Assembly: GCA_002323895.1 (NCBI GenBank)
Contig: DCQM01000184.1
Location: 4,769 to 68,768 of the forward strand
Direction: 5' to 3'
Source: Akkermansiaceae bacterium UBA1518
GTDB lineage: Bacteria > Verrucomicrobiota > Verrucomicrobiia > Verrucomicrobiales > Akkermansiaceae
Length of the DNA stretch: 64,000 nt
The notes below the pieces were generated by a model, which was not told where the DNA came from, did no database searches, and saw only the letters and a program-made list of their open reading frames with translations. The translations under genes were made by a program, and so were the position numbers. This document shows, piece after piece, positions 40,483 through 48,321 of the stretch (positions are counted from its first letter, which is position 1; each line of letters begins with the position of its first letter).

Positions 40483-42294
40483 ATGGGAATGATCCCAAGA
40501 GAAACAATCGAACGTATCCTCGAAGCGACGGATATAGTCGATTTGATTGGCGGGTATTTCCCTCTCAAGCGCTCGGGGTCGGACTTTAAAATTAACTGTC
40601 CCTTTCACGGGGAAAAGACACCGTCGTTTAATATCAATCCTGCGAGGCAGCGCTACAAATGCTTTGGTTGCGACGCAAGCGGGACAGCCCTCAACTTCTT
40701 AATGGAATATGAGAATCTTCCCTTCGTCGACGCCGTCAGAAAGCTGGCTGATCGAGCTGGTATACAAATTATCGAGGAAGCTAGTGATCCGGAATCTGAT
40801 CGCAAACGACGCAAGATTTCTCGCCTCAAAGAACTAAATAATAAATCCGCCCGATTTTTCCACGAGCAGCTCTTGAGGAATCCTGATGCAACTCATGCAC
40901 GGGAATACTTAAAGAGCAGAGGATTCAGCAAAGAAACTGCCCAAAAATGGTTAATCGGATGGGCTCCCCGAAACTCGAAACTTTTTCTCCAAATGGCTCG
41001 GGAAAATGGATTTAATGGTCGTGAAATTCTTCAAGCTGGATTGGGCGGACTTAAGGACAAAAATAACCCCCGATCCGGACTCTGGGTTAAATTTTACGAT
41101 CAACTCACTTTTCCAATTCATAACGACGTGGACGATGTCGTCGGCTTCAGCGCACGGATTCTACGCAAGGACGATAAACGAGGAAAATATATAAATACGA
41201 ACGAAACCCCTCTTTTCAACAAATCAAAACTCCTCTTCGCTCTCAACAAAGCGAGGCGTCCTATGGGCAAAGAAAAATTTGCGCTTCTCTGTGAGGGCCA
41301 AGTCGATGCTATTGTGCTCCACGAATCGGGATTTGAGAACACCATAGCGCCGCTTGGCACTGCATTCACCGAACAACACGCTCGCATGATTAAGCGCTAT
41401 ACCGATCGGGTTGTTCTTTGCTACGATGGTGATAATGCTGGACTTGCCGCGGCAGACAAAACTTTTAAACAGCTCACAGCTCAGGGTCTTCCCGTTCGCC
41501 TAATGCACCTTCCCGATGGAGATGATCCAGACACTTTTGTAAAAAAATATGGTTCAGAAGCTTTCAAGAACCTCCTCGAATCAGCCAAGGAATATTTCGA
41601 CGCCAAGCTTGATAAAGAGCTCAAGGCTATCGATTTATCATCCGCGGCCGAAAAGACCAAATTATTACAAGAGCTTGCTAAATCAGTCTGCGTCATGGAT
41701 GACGACCTTCTCCGCGACGCCACAATCCAAAATCTAGCCATCCGGCTTCGCCTCGGAGTCGAAGATTTCCGGCAGACAGTAGCAGCCGCCAAGGCCGATT
41801 TTAAGCGCTTCAGACCAAGAGAAAATGAAGGAGAAAAATCGGACAGGGTAGAGCCCACCGAGATTGATCATTTAATAATTTATCTTTGCCACCTTGCCCT
41901 AAACTCAGAAGCAGCCGCCGAATATCTAAGCGAGCAATTGGAAACTCTGCAAGAATGCCTCAACGAGACCTTAGGAAACCATGTGCTCGTAGACATTCTA
42001 GCAAAACGACCCAACCCCGAAAGCGAGGCTGCGAAACAAGCCTATCTCATGACCATTCCGAAAGGCGATCGTATCGCACTCGAAGATGGCTTTAGCGACA
42101 CGATGCCTAAAGATCCGGTTTCCTCAGCATCCGACACAATCGCGATGCTTTCAGCCCGATTTTACCAGATCAAAGAAAAGGCGCTAAGAACACGACTCAA
42201 TGATCCCAGCCTAACTCCAGACGAGATCTTAGAAGCCTTCGAGGAAGTCAAGCGGCTGCAGTCTATCCTCAAAGCACTCGATCAACGTTTCTAA
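40483..42294 (+). CDS. dnaG: DNA primase DnaG
   Basis: Synthesises RNA primers at the replication fork. The 603 residues contain an N-terminal zinc-binding domain (C39, H42, C60, C63, in CPFHGEKTPSF...YKCFGC), the primase core, and a TOPRIM domain with CEGQVDAI (about 270) and YDGDNAG (about 314), where acidic residues bind metal. The C-terminal helical region would bind DnaB. The start at 40483 (MGMIPRETIERIL) fits family alignments; the frame stays open upstream to 40348, overlapping the divergent NfeD gene, and that extension is not plausible. Confidence 0.97.
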   Translation: MGMIPRETIERILEATDIVDLIGGYFPLKRSGSDFKINCPFHGEKTPSFNINPARQRYKCFGCDASGTALNFLMEYENLPFVDAVRKLADRAGIQIIEEASDPESDRKRRKISRLKELNNKSARFFHEQLLRNPDATHAREYLKSRGFSKETAQKWLIGWAPRNSKLFLQMARENGFNGREILQAGLGGLKDKNNPRSGLWVKFYDQLTFPIHNDVDDVVGFSARILRKDDKRGKYINTNETPLFNKSKLLFALNKARRPMGKEKFALLCEGQVDAIVLHESGFENTIAPLGTAFTEQHARMIKRYTDRVVLCYDGDNAGLAAADKTFKQLTAQGLPVRLMHLPDGDDPDTFVKKYGSEAFKNLLESAKEYFDAKLDKELKAIDLSSAAEKTKLLQELAKSVCVMDDDLLRDATIQNLAIRLRLGVEDFRQTVAAAKADFKRFRPRENEGEKSDRVEPTEIDHLIIYLCHLALNSEAAAEYLSEQLETLQECLNETLGNHVLVDILAKRPNPESEAAKQAYLMTIPKGDRIALEDGFSDTMPKDPVSSASDTIAMLSARFYQIKEKALRTRLNDPSLTPDEILEAFEEVKRLQSILKALDQRF

Positions 42295-42357
42295 AATCTC
42301 AAAAAGTGAATCCACAAAGGGCTTGCCAGAGACCCTCCTCTTTAATAGTTTCGGCAT

Positions 42358-42504
42358 GTGAAATACCGACTTATATTAACGATCGCTGCTGCTATTGGTT
42401 CCTCTCTTTTCCTTTCATCCTGCAATACTTTCCTCGGAATGGGACGCGACTTTCAACGTCTTGGGCAGGGTTTTGAGAATTCTTCCTATGGCAAAAAATG
42501 GTAG
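42358..42504 (+). CDS. Entericidin-like small lipoprotein
   Basis: A 48-residue protein starting at GTG 42358. It has a basic start (KYR), a hydrophobic stretch with LFLSSC lipobox, and a mature part beginning CNTFLGMGRDFQRLGQGF. The pattern CNT-x-x-G-x-G-x-D-x-x-x-x-G is that of the entericidin A/B family, small cell-envelope lipoproteins known as an antidote/toxin pair in enterobacteria. Only one copy is seen here, so a toxin/antidote role is not established. It is followed by a strong terminator 22 nt downstream and preceded by dnaG. Confidence 0.8.
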   Translation: MKYRLILTIAAAIGSSLFLSSCNTFLGMGRDFQRLGQGFENSSYGKKW

Positions 42505-42526
42505 GGAAAACTTACTCGATTTAAAT

Positions 42527-42560
42527 AAAACGGGAGGCTGATTCCAGCCTCCCGTTTTTT
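42527..42560. terminator. Bidirectional rho-independent terminator
   Basis: A perfect 10-bp GC-rich stem (CGGGAGGCTG with CAGCCTCCCG) and 4-nt loop, flanked by four As upstream and six Ts downstream. It serves both the entericidin-like gene (plus) and trxA (minus), which converge here. Confidence 0.93.
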
Positions 42561-42584
42561 ATGATTTAGTCTAAAAGTGCTATA

Positions 42585-42905
42585 TTACGCGAGACCCTTA
42601 AGTTTCTCTGAAATTTGGCCTTGGGTTACGTTTGCACCGACAATCTGATCCTTTACCTCCCCGTCTTTGAAAAACAGAAGAGTCGGAATAGAACGAATGC
42701 CGTATTTGGCGGCAATGGCTTGGCCGTCATCTAGATTACACTTCCCGACCTTTGCTACGCCATCAACTTCTGCTGCAACAGCATCGACCATGGGTGAGAT
42801 CATTTTACAAGGTCCGCACCATTCAGCCCAAAAGTCGACAAGAACGGGCTGATCAGAGTTGAGGACTTCGGCGTCGAAGTTATCTTCGGTTATTGTTAGA
42901 GCCAT
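42585..42905 (-). CDS. trxA: Thioredoxin
   Basis: 106-residue thioredoxin with the classical WCGPC active site (Cys30 and Cys33), the cis-proline motif [10 protein letters not shown] and the conserved buried Asp in [13 protein letters not shown]. It has no signal peptide, so it acts as the general cytoplasmic dithiol reductant. It is a single gene that ends at the bidirectional terminator. No Shine-Dalgarno is evident upstream. Confidence 0.98.
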   Translation of the reverse strand: MALTITEDNFDAEVLNSDQPVLVDFWAEWCGPCKMISPMVDAVAAEVDGVAKVGKCNLDDGQAIAAKYGIRSIPTLLFFKDGEVKDQIVGANVTQGQISEKLKGLA

Positions 42906-43024
42906 ACCGCGAATATGTACGGAAAAAGGGTGGCGTCAAGAGCCACCCTCTTAGGATTTTTCGACATATGATGTCGTCACCGATGATCTTTACGATTTCC
43001 GTGATTTCATCGGTTATCCACTAA

Positions 43025-43093
43025 CTACCCGATAAGGTAGTTGAGAGCAGCGACGCTAGCGGCGATGACGAAAATGATAATAGGAAGAGCCAT
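43025..43093 (-). CDS. Candidate 22-residue hydrophobic membrane peptide
   Basis: An ATG-initiated frame encodes MALPIIIFVIAASVAALNYL followed by Ile-Gly. It is a single hydrophobic helix with no charged residues, long enough to cross a membrane once. It lies 30 nt downstream of the Pro/Ala-rich membrane-protein gene on the same strand, in a gap of about 218 bp that is otherwise empty. Very short frames arise by chance, and no clear ribosome-binding site precedes it, so coding status is uncertain. The evidence is composition and position only. Confidence 0.35.
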   Translation of the reverse strand: MALPIIIFVIAASVAALNYLIG

Positions 43094-43123
43094 GATTTTA
43101 ATGTAATTGGTTAGAATTAAACC

Positions 43124-43678
43124 TTAGTCAAAAAGTTGCCCGAAGGTTTTCTCGTTATTGGTGGTCCACATCATGATGCTGAGAGCCAAAACGGCAAGGC
43201 TTAGAACAAAAGCCAAAATAGACGCTACCATCGGTAGGGTGCCGCTTTCCTCCTCCTCATCGTCGTCCATCGCGATTGTCCCGATAGTTGACATTGTCGG
43301 AGCAGTCGGCTTTCCGAGCTGCTGAGTGCTCTCAAGTTGGACAGTAGCCTGAGGAAGCGCCGTCGTTGGAGCGGCTGCTCCTGGAGCTGGAGAGGTAGCA
43401 AGTGGAACGGTTGCCGGACCAGGTGCAGTTTTTAGAGGGATAGTAGGAGCCGGCGCGGGTGCACCACCTGCGCTTGGAGCAGGTGGTGGAGTCGGAGCAC
43501 CAGAAGGAGCTGGCGCAGACTTCAATGGAATTGTTGGCGCGGGTGCCGGAGGCGCGGGTGCACTCGGAGCCGGCGGATCTGCCTTGAGCGTCGCTCGGAC
43601 GGTCTCCTTCTTTACGGGCACTGATGAAGTTTGATCATCGGATGCGGGCGGCTGTGTGTTTTCGTTTTCGTCGGCCAT
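43124..43678 (-). CDS. Pro/Ala-rich single-pass membrane protein of unknown function
   Basis: 184 residues from ATG 43678 (MADENENTQPP). The body is low complexity, rich in Ala and Pro, with repeated APTIPLK(S/T)AP units (about residues 47-60 and 77-95). An acidic patch (MDDDEEEE) follows, then one membrane helix near the C-terminus (about 155-177) and a short tail. It looks tail-anchored, with a long disordered cytoplasmic arm. The frame extends upstream to 43747, but that segment does not resemble the rest. I do not recognise a family. A tiny hydrophobic peptide frame follows on the same strand. Confidence 0.65.
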   Translation of the reverse strand: MADENENTQPPASDDQTSSVPVKKETVRATLKADPPAPSAPAPPAPAPTIPLKSAPAPSGAPTPPPAPSAGGAPAPAPTIPLKTAPGPATVPLATSPAPGAAAPTTALPQATVQLESTQQLGKPTAPTMSTIGTIAMDDDEEEESGTLPMVASILAFVLSLAVLALSIMMWTTNNEKTFGQLFD

Positions 43679-43823
43679 AATTAGATCGTGGTGTCTATGA
43701 ATTGAATAATCGCGTGGTGTTTGCCAGTGCTGTAAAAGAGTTAACAAAATTACGCCTCAACCTGTCAAACCACGAAGTTTAGAAAATTGAGGAAATATCG
43801 AATATTTAAGACCAAATAGGGGG

Positions 43824-43858
43824 AAAAAAAGAAGCGGTGGGTAAAAACCCACCGCTTC
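43824..43858 (-). terminator. Rho-independent terminator for the dehydrogenase operon
   Basis: A perfect 12-bp stem (GAAGCGGTGGGT with its complement, 4-nt loop; 43831-43858) is followed on the minus strand by seven Ts. It lies 18 nt past the stop of the dehydrogenase gene and closes the leftward cluster that begins at 46661. Confidence 0.92.
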
Positions 43859-43876
43859 CATCCTAAAATGCGCGAT

Positions 43877-44767
43877 TTATGCTGAGGGCCCACGACCCTT
43901 GAAGGTCAGCTCAGCGATTCCTGATTTATCAAGTTCTCCAAGTCCAACTCCCACCATTTTATCATATTGAGCCTTAGTGGCATCATTGACAGGCAGGCTG
44001 ACACCGACCCCTTCAGCTAAGGCAGCGGCGATCCCAGAGTCCTTAGCAGCGTGTTCCGCTGAGAACCAACATTCATGATCACGATCGATCATATCCTCAG
44101 AATCAGTCTCGAGAACGCGGCTATTTGCCCCGGTCTGAGCGAAAATATCGCACACCATCTCAAGATCAAGACCCATTGCATCCGCAAGACCCAAGCCCTC
44201 AGCTAGAGCCGCAGTATTGATATTCATAACCATATTGACGAGCGCCTTTACCTCGGCAGCTTTACCGATTGGACCGCAGAGGCGGAGGTTTACGGAGAGC
44301 TGATCAAGGAGCTTTTTATGCTGGGCGAAAACTTCCTGATCCCCCCCAATCATTAAGAATAATTTTCCCTCGCGGGCTTGAGAAATCGATGATGCCATCG
44401 CCCCTTCCAGAACATGCGCTTCAACCCCTTTTCCAGCCTCGTAGACTTCTTTATGGATTCCAGGTGAAAGAGTAGCACAGTTAATGAACGTCTTACCCGA
44501 CGCTCCAGAAAAAAGATTATCTCCATCTTGCAAGAAGATAGCTCGCATCGCGTCATCGTTGGTGACCACGGTAAAGATTATCTCTGCCGCTTCGGTGACT
44601 TCTGACAAGGCCTCACAATCTTTGGCTCCAAGTTCGGTTGCGATCTCGGCTGACGCTGTCCTATTAACATCAAAGACCGCGGTGACATCGTGTCCACAAT
44701 CGAGTTGAAGGTGACGTGCCATATTGGCCCCCATTCGGCCTACGCCGACGAATGCTACTTTGCTCAT
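43877..44767 (-). CDS. NAD(P)-dependent beta-hydroxyacid dehydrogenase (3-hydroxyisobutyrate dehydrogenase family)
   Basis: 296-residue oxidoreductase. It has an N-terminal Rossmann fold with GVGRMGANMARHL (7-19), a substrate-binding region, FLMIGGD, and the catalytic Lys in KAAEVKALVNMVMN (about 171). The family oxidises beta-hydroxyacids such as 3-hydroxyisobutyrate, tartronate semialdehyde or succinic semialdehyde/glyoxylate, and the substrate cannot be fixed from the sequence. It is last in a likely three-gene operon (propeller, metallo-hydrolase, dehydrogenase) and is followed by a strong terminator. Confidence 0.9.
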   Translation of the reverse strand: MSKVAFVGVGRMGANMARHLQLDCGHDVTAVFDVNRTASAEIATELGAKDCEALSEVTEAAEIIFTVVTNDDAMRAIFLQDGDNLFSGASGKTFINCATLSPGIHKEVYEAGKGVEAHVLEGAMASSISQAREGKLFLMIGGDQEVFAQHKKLLDQLSVNLRLCGPIGKAAEVKALVNMVMNINTAALAEGLGLADAMGLDLEMVCDIFAQTGANSRVLETDSEDMIDRDHECWFSAEHAAKDSGIAAALAEGVGVSLPVNDATKAQYDKMVGVGLGELDKSGIAELTFKGRGPSA

Positions 44768-44789
44768 GATATTTTAGTGGTTTGGTTTG

Positions 44790-45626
44790 TTAAGATTTAA
44801 ATTCAGGGAAAAATGGGTTGTGAGCTTTCTCCTCTCCTACCGAGGTCATAGGCCCATGCCCGGGACAGACCACGGTATGGTCTTCAAGAGTGAAAATCTC
44901 TGAACGATTCGTCGCAAGAGCATCCTTGAAAGAAATCACCCCGCCGCCCATCGACTGAGCAAACAGAGCATCCCCCACGATGGCTACAGGGCGGCTGAGA
45001 CCGTTGATTACATATGTGGTTCCTGCTGGCGAATGCCCCCAGGTTAAACGGGTCTTAACCCGAAGCGTTCCAATTGAAAAAGTCTCACCAGCCGCAAATC
45101 GTTCGGCCCCAGCAACAGGTTCTTTGGCATTTACCAAAACACGAATTTCTGGGTGTGCCTCAACAACCTTTTCGCGATCAATAATATGATCAATGTGAGA
45201 ATGAGTGATAAAGAGAGTCTTAAGATCAACACCTAAATTTGTCACCATCTCAAGGGCAGGACTAGAATCGGCACCCGTATCAAAAAGAGCCGCCTCTTTG
45301 GTCTGGGGATCCCAAATGAGATACGAATTTACAGTCATCATGTCGTCCGGGTCTGGATCAAAGACTGTATTAGACTGCCTCAGTCCTTCAAGATTAACCG
45401 ACTCCGGCCTCCAATCCCGATTTGCGAGCTCCACCAGGCAATCGGCATCGAGCCCAAGCGCTGGAGCAATAGCGCGAACGGCCACTTCGTCGAACTCCCC
45501 ATTCTTCAATTTGGCGATGGCATCTGGTTCGACATTCGTGAGAAATGACAAAACTCCATCGGCCATTCCCGTGCCTCGAATAGTTTTGCCAATGACGTCT
45601 TCAAAAAAATCTTCAAGTTCGATCAT
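44790..45626 (-). CDS. Metallo-beta-lactamase-fold hydrolase with N-terminal HTH-like domain
   Basis: 278-residue protein. Residues from about 85 onward form a glyoxalase II-like metallo-hydrolase, with the di-metal motif THSHIDH (about 141-147), GHSPAGTT, the bridging Asp in IVGDALF and a final His in CPGHGPMT. The first 65 or so residues look like a helix-turn-helix of the XRE type (LSFLTNVEPDAIAKLKNGEF followed by a second helix and ALGLD), which is not part of ordinary MBL enzymes. The HTH assignment is by pattern only. It lies 22 nt before the dehydrogenase and 15 nt after the propeller gene. Confidence 0.85.
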   Translation of the reverse strand: MIELEDFFEDVIGKTIRGTGMADGVLSFLTNVEPDAIAKLKNGEFDEVAVRAIAPALGLDADCLVELANRDWRPESVNLEGLRQSNTVFDPDPDDMMTVNSYLIWDPQTKEAALFDTGADSSPALEMVTNLGVDLKTLFITHSHIDHIIDREKVVEAHPEIRVLVNAKEPVAGAERFAAGETFSIGTLRVKTRLTWGHSPAGTTYVINGLSRPVAIVGDALFAQSMGGGVISFKDALATNRSEIFTLEDHTVVCPGHGPMTSVGEEKAHNPFFPEFKS

Positions 45627-45641
45627 GATTTCAGGGAAAGA

Positions 45642-46661
45642 TTACTTTTTAGGAAAGAGAGCAACCAAACGGCCAACTTTAGAGTATTCGGTCACATAAA
45701 TTTGACCTGCTGGTCCCCACTTGATCCCGTGGGGTGCCGAAAAAGCATCATCGTGAAGTCCTTCAGCCGGGACACCATTCGTGGCCCACTGCTTCTTATC
45801 TGGATTGTCTAAAAGGGCTGAAACTACCTTTCCGGCTTTATCCATTAAAATAACACGGCCTTCAATCTCGGCAACAGCTGCATAATCCCCACGAACGTCA
45901 ACATCAGCTGGCCGGCGCATCGGAGTTTCGCCATAAATCCCGATCCAAGTCAGGTCCATCGTCAAGTGGATCATACGTCGTCCATCCCGATCGCAAACAA
46001 GAATTCGAGGCTCATCATAACGGAGATCGATTCCCGCTCCATGGCACGACGTAAATTGATCCTTACCAGTTCCTTTTCCCCCGTAGGTTTTTACGAGAGC
46101 ACCATCAGGCTTAAGTTTGTGAATCTTTTTGGATCCATATCCCATAAAAAAATAAATGTGCCCATCCGGCCCAACTAAAAGCTCCGTTAAGCCGCCCATT
46201 CCGCCTTCAAGTTCCCCCGTCTTATCATTTGGTAAAATTGCCACAATGTTCCCTTCTAAATCAAATTTTACAGCGCGATTTTCTCGGACCTGCGCACCCC
46301 AAATAAATTGTTGATCACCCTCCGTTACAGTTGTTAACGAGTGCATACCAGAAAGCCCCCCCTTAAGCGATTTTGTGAAATCTCCAAAACAATCAAAGAC
46401 CGCGATTCCTGGTTCGCTGTTAGTAGCAGCATAAACGTTTCCAAATTGATCAACAGCAAGATCACCATGTAACGAGCCTATATTCTTCCGGTTTTTAGGA
46501 ACGCCCCATCCCGGAACCGTAACATATTTATGGCCTTCGGAACCTGTCACAATTGCGGTCGTGATGACGGCTCCCACCCCGTCTCCATGATTGTGACCTT
46601 CATGGGCATAGAGAGCTGATGTAAGAATCAGGGACGAAAATATAGCAATTGGCTGCTTCAT
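45642..46661 (-). CDS. Secreted NHL-repeat/six-bladed beta-propeller protein
   Basis: 339-residue exported protein. The signal peptide (MKQPIAIFSSLILTSALYA) is followed by a histidine-rich mature N-terminus (HEGHNHGDG) that could bind metal. Repeats of the form VDQFGNVYAAT, VGPDGHIYFF and WGPAGQIYVTEY mark NHL-type propeller blades. Catalytic activity is not evident. The ATG at 46661 is preferred because it gives a clean signal peptide; the frame extends to 46748. It is the first gene of the leftward cluster with the metallo-hydrolase and dehydrogenase, and it diverges from the cytochrome c peroxidase. Confidence 0.82.
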   Translation of the reverse strand: MKQPIAIFSSLILTSALYAHEGHNHGDGVGAVITTAIVTGSEGHKYVTVPGWGVPKNRKNIGSLHGDLAVDQFGNVYAATNSEPGIAVFDCFGDFTKSLKGGLSGMHSLTTVTEGDQQFIWGAQVRENRAVKFDLEGNIVAILPNDKTGELEGGMGGLTELLVGPDGHIYFFMGYGSKKIHKLKPDGALVKTYGGKGTGKDQFTSCHGAGIDLRYDEPRILVCDRDGRRMIHLTMDLTWIGIYGETPMRRPADVDVRGDYAAVAEIEGRVILMDKAGKVVSALLDNPDKKQWATNGVPAEGLHDDAFSAPHGIKWGPAGQIYVTEYSKVGRLVALFPKK

Positions 46662-46811
46662 AGTTGCCCGATGTTGTCTAACATCTCTAAGTCGAAAAGA
46701 AAAAAATCTTAGTATTGAAGAGGTGCTTGAATACCCAATGGAAATCATACTTTACACCAACTTGCTTGATTTTTTTCATTCAATCTCGTCCGCCTGTGCT
46801 ATTTCTTACAC

Positions 46812-47846
46812 ATGGTTAAGACCTGTAGTGCAGCGGCGGTGACATTGTTGCTAGGATTTTCTCATATAAGAGCGGAAAAGGAACTGTCTCCAGAATCTAC
46901 ATCGGTCCAGCTGATTTTCCCTAAAGAATTTGGAGAACCCACTCTTCCAATAGACAACAAACTCACGAAAGAGAGAATTTCGTTGGGAGAAAATCTTTTC
47001 CACGACACCATTCTTTCGATTGATGGCACGGTGTCGTGCGCGGCATGCCACGTTGAGGAGTTTGCTTTTAGTGATGACGTCGATTTGTCCCGCGGGTTTG
47101 AAGGTCGGCTCGGGAAACGAAATTCTCCTCCCATCTTCAACCTCGCTTGGAAAGATCACTTTTTTTGGGACGGCCGCACTAGAACGGTCCGGGATCAAGT
47201 TTTACAACCTATTCAAGACCACCTTGAAATGGCTGCCAACCTAAACCAAGTCCTTAACAGGCTCAATCGGCGCAAATCCTACCGGGAGGATTTTAAGAAG
47301 GCCTACGGCCCCGGCGAAATCACCAGCGAGACGCTCTCGCTAGCACTAGAAAACTACCTCCTCACTATCGTAAGCGGCGACTCAAAGTTCGACCGATCCC
47401 TCGAAAAAAAAGTGAAGCTAGACCCGCTTGAGGACGAGGGCCGCAAGCTGTTTTTCAGCTCTCATAGAAAAGGCGGGGCAGGATGTTCCGAATGCCATAG
47501 TGGACCACATTTCAGTGACTTTACTTTCCGCAACAATGGTTTGCAGCCAGCACCAGATCTCAACGATTTTGGGAGATTTGGAATTACAGGTAAGGAAAAG
47601 GACAAGTTTCTTTTTTCAACACCAAGCCTTCGCAATGTCGCTATCACTTCACCGTATATGCATGATGGGCGATTCGAGAACCTTACCGAGGTAATTGAAC
47701 ACTATAATAACGCAGCCCATGAAACCTCTACTCTTGATCCAAAAATCAAGAAACAAGGGCTCCAATTAAAAGCCGCAGAAAAAAAGGCGCTCATTGCTTT
47801 CTTGAAAACTCTGACCGATCCCCAGTTTATTGATTCTTCTAAATAA
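46812..47846 (+). CDS. Di-heme cytochrome c peroxidase (CCP/MauG family)
   Basis: Periplasmic di-heme protein of 344 residues. It has a signal peptide (about 1-21), the first heme-binding site CAACH (76-80) and the second CSECH (about 225-229). The domain begins LGENLFHD, typical of bacterial cytochrome c peroxidases, which reduce hydrogen peroxide with electrons from cytochrome c. MauG-like oxidases share this arrangement, so the substrate is not certain. Its 3' end overlaps the convergent SRPBCC gene by 8 bp. Confidence 0.92.
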   Translation: MVKTCSAAAVTLLLGFSHIRAEKELSPESTSVQLIFPKEFGEPTLPIDNKLTKERISLGENLFHDTILSIDGTVSCAACHVEEFAFSDDVDLSRGFEGRLGKRNSPPIFNLAWKDHFFWDGRTRTVRDQVLQPIQDHLEMAANLNQVLNRLNRRKSYREDFKKAYGPGEITSETLSLALENYLLTIVSGDSKFDRSLEKKVKLDPLEDEGRKLFFSSHRKGGAGCSECHSGPHFSDFTFRNNGLQPAPDLNDFGRFGITGKEKDKFLFSTPSLRNVAITSPYMHDGRFENLTEVIEHYNNAAHETSTLDPKIKKQGLQLKAAEKKALIAFLKTLTDPQFIDSSK

Positions 47847-48303
47847 CCTTCCCAAACTTTTCTTCCAGTACTAATCGGCGATGTTCAAACATCTTCGCTA
47901 ACTGGTTCTTCACCACCAGAGCTCGAGCAACTTCACCAAAAATACTGAAACCTACTGAGTAGTGAATAAGATCCTTAACGATTGTTCCCCCCCTTGTTTC
48001 CTCAAAGGAGTGCCGATGATGCCAAAATTTGAATGGACCAGAAATCTGGTCATCAACGAAGCTTTCTCCTTTTCTTAGAGCTTTGATCTCCGAAACCCAC
48101 GGAATCCAAATACCAGGTAAGACCTTTACTGAATACTCAATGATTTCGCCCTCATAAAGTACCTCAGAAGGAAGGGAAACAATTCTAAATCCCATTTTGG
48201 GAGGAGTCATTGCTTCAAGATTTCGAGGGCTTGAAAAAAACTCCCAAGCCTGATCTTTCGAAACTGGAATCGTTTGTTTTTGCGAGAGTGAGTAGACTTT
48301 CAT
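47839..48303 (-). CDS. SRPBCC (START-like) family protein
   Basis: 154-residue helix-grip protein of the cyclase/dehydrase-SRPBCC type, which encloses a hydrophobic ligand. Recognisable features are the opening QTIPVSKDQAWEFFSSPRNLE, followed by MTPPKMGFRI, and the later DQISGPFKFWHHRHSF. The substrate is unknown. It lies 18 nt after the AsmA-like gene, so the two are probably co-transcribed. The stop codon lies inside the end of the opposing cytochrome c peroxidase gene. Confidence 0.82.
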   Translation of the reverse strand: MKVYSLSQKQTIPVSKDQAWEFFSSPRNLEAMTPPKMGFRIVSLPSEVLYEGEIIEYSVKVLPGIWIPWVSEIKALRKGESFVDDQISGPFKFWHHRHSFEETRGGTIVKDLIHYSVGFSIFGEVARALVVKNQLAKMFEHRRLVLEEKFGKVI

Positions 48304-48321
48304 TCGAATGTTAACCTAACC

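Noticed and set aside
43679..43800. Possible promoter of the APTIPLK-repeat gene (TTGACA on the minus strand near 43767)
   Set aside because: The -35 box is good, but the hexamers at 16-18 bp spacing match the -10 consensus poorly, so it is not reported as a feature.
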